From Polycyclovorans sp002706265 (GTDB lineage: Bacteria > Pseudomonadota > Gammaproteobacteria > Nevskiales > Nevskiaceae), in the NCBI GenBank assembly GCA_963973915.1, contig CAXBBM010000003.1, positions 186,001 to 250,000 of the forward strand: a DNA stretch of 64,000 bases, given 5' to 3'. A program made the translations under genes and the position numbers. Below the pieces are notes generated by a model. It did not search any database. It saw only the letters and a program-made list of their open reading frames with translations, and was not told the DNA's origin. Of the stretch, positions 60,899 through 64,000 are shown in pieces (the first letter of the stretch is position 1; the number at the start of each line of letters is the position of its first letter).

Positions 60899-62695
60899 TC
60901 AGTCGCGGACCGACAGCTCCACACGACGGTTCTCTTCGCGACCGGACTCCAAGGCGTTGTCGGCGATCGGGCGTGACACGCCGTAACCCACCGGCGTCAT
61001 GCGTTTGGCCGGAATGCCCTTGCTGACAAGGTATTCCTTCACCGCAATCGACCGTCGTTCGGAAAGGCCCAGGTTGTAGGCGGCGCTGCCGATGCTGTCG
61101 GTATGGCCGCCCAGTTCGACGTTGACGTTGGGATAGGCCCGCAGCGTTTCGGACACGCGGTCGAGGATGGCCTTGGCTTCCGGGGTGAGGATGGCCGAGT
61201 CGAACTCGAACTTCACGCCACGGAGAATGAAGTTGCGATCAACGGCGCAACCGCGTTCGTCAACCGCCTCACCGGGGCGCGGGCGCCGGCAATCGCCTTC
61301 AAGCGCGCAACCGTTGGGCAGCACGGCCAGGCCAGGCGGGGTGGTGGGGCATTCGTCGAGGTAGTCGGCAATGCCGTCGCCGTCGCTGTCCAGCGGGCAG
61401 CCATTCTCGTCCACTGCCGCGCCAGCCGGTGACCCCGCGCAGTTGTCGAACAGATCGGCGACGCCATCACCGTCGGTGTCGCGCAGGTCCAGCGGGCAGC
61501 CGCGCTTGTCGACCTGGGTGCCTTCGGGGGTGTTCGGGCACTGGTCAAGGTGGTCGGGCACGCCATCAGCGTCGGCATCGAGCGGGCAGCCCTGGGCATC
61601 CACCTGCACGCCGGGCGCGGTGTTCGGGCACTTTTCGAGATGGTCGGGAATGCCGTCGCCGTCGCTGTCCAGCGGGCAGCCAAAGCGATCCACCTGTACG
61701 CCGGCGGGACTGTTGGGGCAGCGGTCCAGGAAATCGGCCACGCCGTCGCCATCGGCGTCGGCCATCTTGGACTCGGCAAACACGTACCGCAGACTCAGGC
61801 CGACCTGGTGGGTGGTCAATTCATAGCGATCGTCGCGGCGCGTGCTCACCACGCCCCCGGTGGCCGGGTCGGGCGGCGTCATGGCCGGAATGAGCTGGCT
61901 GGTCTCAATGTCGTTCGACACCAGATAGCGATAATCCAGCGACACCACGGTGCGCCGGTTGAGCGCAAAGCCGATGCCGGCGCCGGCCTGGTAGAAGTTG
62001 TTCGAGTCGGTGTCGGAACTGTTGCCGAAGGTGGTTTCGGCGCGCTGATAGCCGGCGCCCACGCCGATGTACGGCAGGATGCGCTCGTGTACTTGCAGGT
62101 CGTACCAGAGGTTGGCGCCCACGCGGGTGGCTTCAAGCTTGCCGTCGACCGTGCTGGCGTCGCCCGCGGCCGTCGCCGAGAACACGCTCAGGTCGTTCTC
62201 GGAAAAGCTCAGCGACAGCTCAGGCCGCAGGCCGCCGATGAACTGGTAGCCAATTGCGGTGCTGATGCCAAGACCCGAGTCGAAACGAATGCCAATGGGT
62301 TGTGCATCCAAAAACACTTCGCTCTGTTGACCGGGCGTCAGGGTGTCATCCGCGCCATTCCCCAACAGGCCCAACAGGCAGCCCGCTTCATCGCCCAGCA
62401 ATCCACCCAGCAGCCCGCCCAGCGAGCCCCCAAGCGTGTCCAGCAGATCGCCCAGGCCGCCAAGGGGGTCCGTCACCGGGGCCAGCAAACAGGTTGCGCC
62501 AGGTTGTATGACGTTGGGCGCCAGCGTGGTTACGGTGAGTTGCGACGTGCCATTTGCATCGTCAACGTTGGAGGAGTACGCGCCAAAGCTGGCGTACCAG
62601 CCCGGGGCGGTCTGCGCGGAGGCCGTAGAAGCCGCTGCGATCAGACCCGACGCGGCCAAAACGCCGACTGCGGTGCTGCGAAGGGTGGACATCAT
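60899..62695 (-). CDS. OmpA-family outer-membrane protein with thrombospondin type-3 repeats
   Basis: The 598-residue protein has a signal peptide (residues 1-27, ending ASA), an 8-stranded barrel-like domain (about 30-310), five Cys-containing thrombospondin type-3 Ca-binding repeats (DSDGDGIPDHLEKCPNT type, about 315-460) and a C-terminal OmpA peptidoglycan-binding domain (FEFDSAILTPEAKAIL; GGHTDSIGSAAYN). It should tether the outer membrane to peptidoglycan. The barrel carries an unusual Gly/Leu-rich insert (about 78-113). ATG at 62695 with GGAAAGG upstream. Confidence 0.9.
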   Translation of the reverse strand: MMSTLRSTAVGVLAASGLIAAASTASAQTAPGWYASFGAYSSNVDDANGTSQLTVTTLAPNVIQPGATCLLAPVTDPLGGLGDLLDTLGGSLGGLLGGLLGDEAGCLLGLLGNGADDTLTPGQQSEVFLDAQPIGIRFDSGLGISTAIGYQFIGGLRPELSLSFSENDLSVFSATAAGDASTVDGKLEATRVGANLWYDLQVHERILPYIGVGAGYQRAETTFGNSSDTDSNNFYQAGAGIGFALNRRTVVSLDYRYLVSNDIETSQLIPAMTPPDPATGGVVSTRRDDRYELTTHQVGLSLRYVFAESKMADADGDGVADFLDRCPNSPAGVQVDRFGCPLDSDGDGIPDHLEKCPNTAPGVQVDAQGCPLDADADGVPDHLDQCPNTPEGTQVDKRGCPLDLRDTDGDGVADLFDNCAGSPAGAAVDENGCPLDSDGDGIADYLDECPTTPPGLAVLPNGCALEGDCRRPRPGEAVDERGCAVDRNFILRGVKFEFDSAILTPEAKAILDRVSETLRAYPNVNVELGGHTDSIGSAAYNLGLSERRSIAVKEYLVSKGIPAKRMTPVGYGVSRPIADNALESGREENRRVELSVRD

Positions 62696-63087
62696 TGTTG
62701 GAAGCCTTTCCAGTGAATGAGGGGGGGCAGAAGTGCGGCTAGTGTGCCTCTGTTCACAGGTTAAAGTCATCCATTATTCAGGTCTGATTTCATTAAAAAT
62801 GCCGGTTACAGGCTGGTGACGATAGGGATGTGGTGCTGCGTGATTGCCCCCAAGCGGTTCATGACCCCGGGTACTTCTATGGACCGCGACATCCGCCCAT
62901 ATTTTTCCGTGCAGCGCACCGCCGCATGCGGGCCTGGGCAGGGCGTGTGCGGCCGCGGTCACCATGATTACCTTGTGTCGGACCGATCTGGTTAGAATCT
63001 TCGGGCGCTGTCGAGAAGACGCGGATGCCAAGAGATGCCGTGCAAACCGCGCGCCGGTAAAAAGAATGACTGAATGGGAGAGTGGCC
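62696..63087. other. Divergent intergenic region
   Basis: The 392 bases between the divergent OmpA-family and acyl-CoA synthetase genes hold no open frame I can support. They must include both promoters; the left part (62761-62810) is locally A/T-rich, but no clear promoter pair stands out. Confidence 0.4.
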
Positions 63088-64000
63088 GTGCGGATCGATG
63101 CTCAACACCTGCCTTTGGCGCGCCTGCAGCATTGGGCGCGCGAGCGGCCGGACGCGATTTTCTTCACGCAGCCCATGGGCGACGGCAGCACGCAGGACTA
63201 TAGCTTCGCACGGGTGCTGGATGAGTCCCGCCGCATGGCCGCGTATCTGCAGCGTTTCAACTGGCCGGCCGGTTCGCGGGTGGCGATTCTGTCGAAGAAC
63301 TGCGCCCATTGGCTGATGAGCGATTTCGCCATCTGGATGGCAGGCCATGTCAGCGTGCCGATCTACCCCACATTGACCGCCGACAGCGTGGGGCGGGTGC
63401 TGGAGCACGCGCAGGCGGTCGCTTGCTTTGTCGGCAAGCTGGACGACTGGCCGACCCTGCAGCCCGGCGTTCCCGCCAACGTGCATGCCATCAGCTATCC
63501 CCTGTCGCCCGAAAACCAGTTCCCGACCTGGGATGACATTGTTCGCGACACCGCGCCACTGGCGCCGATTCCGGCGCGCGATGCAGATGAATTGGCCACC
63601 CTGATCTACACCTCGGGCACCACCGGCGATGCGAAGGGGGTGATGCATCCCTTCCGCACGTTCGCCGTTGCGCCCGAGATCGCGCGCGGCCCGTTCGGCG
63701 TCAGCAGCAACGATCGGGTGCTGTCGTATCTGCCGCTGGCGCACGTTGCCGAGCGGGCGTTCGTGGAAGCCAACGCGCTCGCCTTCGGCTTTCACGTGTA
63801 CTTCGCTGATTCGCTTGACACATTTGTGCAGGACCTGGTGCGCGCCCGGCCGACCATATTCTTCTCGGTGCCGCGCCTGTGGACCAAGTTTCAGCAAGGC
63901 GTGCAAGCGAAGCTGCCACAGAACCGACTCGATCTGCTGCTCAAGCTGCCCCTGATCAAGCGCCTGATCACCCGGAAGATCCTCAAGGGGCTGGGGCTGG
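63088..64000 (+). CDS. Long-chain acyl-CoA synthetase / AMP-dependent ligase (partial, C-terminus outside window)
   Basis: The 304 residues seen belong to the ANL superfamily, which activates fatty acids by adenylation. The phosphate-binding loop IYTSGTTGDAKGVMH lies at about 172-186, preceded by GSRVAILSKNCAHWLMSDFAIWMAG and followed by VLSYLPLAHVAERA and FFSVPRLWTKFQ, as in FadD15/long-chain AMP ligases. GTG at 63088 has GGGAGAG 5 bases upstream. The AMP/CoA-binding C-terminal domain is missing because the window ends. The gene is divergent from the OmpA-family gene. Confidence 0.9.
   Translation, partial: MRIDAQHLPLARLQHWARERPDAIFFTQPMGDGSTQDYSFARVLDESRRMAAYLQRFNWPAGSRVAILSKNCAHWLMSDFAIWMAGHVSVPIYPTLTADSVGRVLEHAQAVACFVGKLDDWPTLQPGVPANVHAISYPLSPENQFPTWDDIVRDTAPLAPIPARDADELATLIYTSGTTGDAKGVMHPFRTFAVAPEIARGPFGVSSNDRVLSYLPLAHVAERAFVEANALAFGFHVYFADSLDTFVQDLVRARPTIFFSVPRLWTKFQQGVQAKLPQNRLDLLLKLPLIKRLITRKILKGLGL

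Noticed and set aside
61230..61770. Regular DNA repeats that could look like a CRISPR array
   Set aside because: They encode the thrombospondin type-3 repeats of the OmpA-family protein; units are degenerate and in frame, with no spacers.
62774..63031. Short minus-strand open frame upstream of the OmpA-family gene
   Set aside because: No ribosome-binding site, no protein-like composition, and it lies in the shared promoter region.

Overview
The window comes from a high-GC gammaproteobacterium, most likely from the Xanthomonadales/Nevskiales side. This rests on the gene set: NAD-dependent giant glutamate dehydrogenase, epmA/efp/epmB, a FimX-like c-di-GMP protein, the dapA / gcvR-bcp neighbourhood, wrbA-DUF2069, YaeQ, DbpA, and a XanB2-like chorismatase. 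No sequence search was possible, so the genus is not assigned. There is no phage, transposase or CRISPR array. The window is chromosomal with dense, often overlapping genes.

Layout. 0-9.2 kb: a truncated membrane-anchored unknown, gdhB, a zinc-ribbon metallopeptidase, and clpB with a sigma-32-like promoter. 9.3-18.0 kb: an exopolysaccharide operon (EpsE/F/G-like export, chain-length and ATPase proteins, two GT2 glycosyltransferases, an O-antigen-ligase/polymerase-like protein and a flippase). 18.06-19.06 kb: a divergent pair of a HisI paralogue lacking one zinc-ligand Cys and the zinc regulator Zur. 19.1-30.2 kb: a cobalamin island, with cobS-cobC, then a cobalamin riboswitch heading btuB-btuM-cobO-cobB-cobD-cobC-cobQ-cobU-cobT. 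This covers corrinoid uptake, adenosylation, amidation and nucleotide-loop assembly, without corrin-ring genes. 30.3-35.0 kb: a TPR protein, HupE/UreJ-type permease, NikL/CbiL-like protein, DUF4331 protein and small lipoprotein, a plausible Co/Ni uptake or metal-linked envelope module.

35.1-36.5 kb: cbpA and hsp20 (sigma-32-like promoter). 36.5-41.2 kb: fimX-like gene, epmB, efp and epmA, with the whole EF-P beta-lysylation set in under 3 kb. 41.2-45.4 kb: a small unknown, PIN-PhoH ATPase, bcp, gcvR, dapA and a small lipoprotein. 45.4 kb: tRNA-Ser(GGA). 45.7-51.0 kb: a secreted unknown and an isolated wza-wzc pair (with tyrosine-kinase domain and Tyr-rich tail) of visibly lower GC than its surroundings. 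51.3-60.7 kb: housekeeping and accessory genes (DAG-kinase-like, phosphoesterase, WrbA, DUF2069, lipase lipoprotein, YaeQ, DbpA, malate dehydrogenase, CorA, chorismatase). 60.9-64 kb: an OmpA/TSP3 outer-membrane protein and a truncated long-chain acyl-CoA synthetase.

The most interesting points are the Zur/HisI2 zinc-sparing pair beside the B12 island, the uncharacterised HupE-NikL-DUF4331 module directly after cobT, and two architecturally different polysaccharide copolymerase systems in one window.
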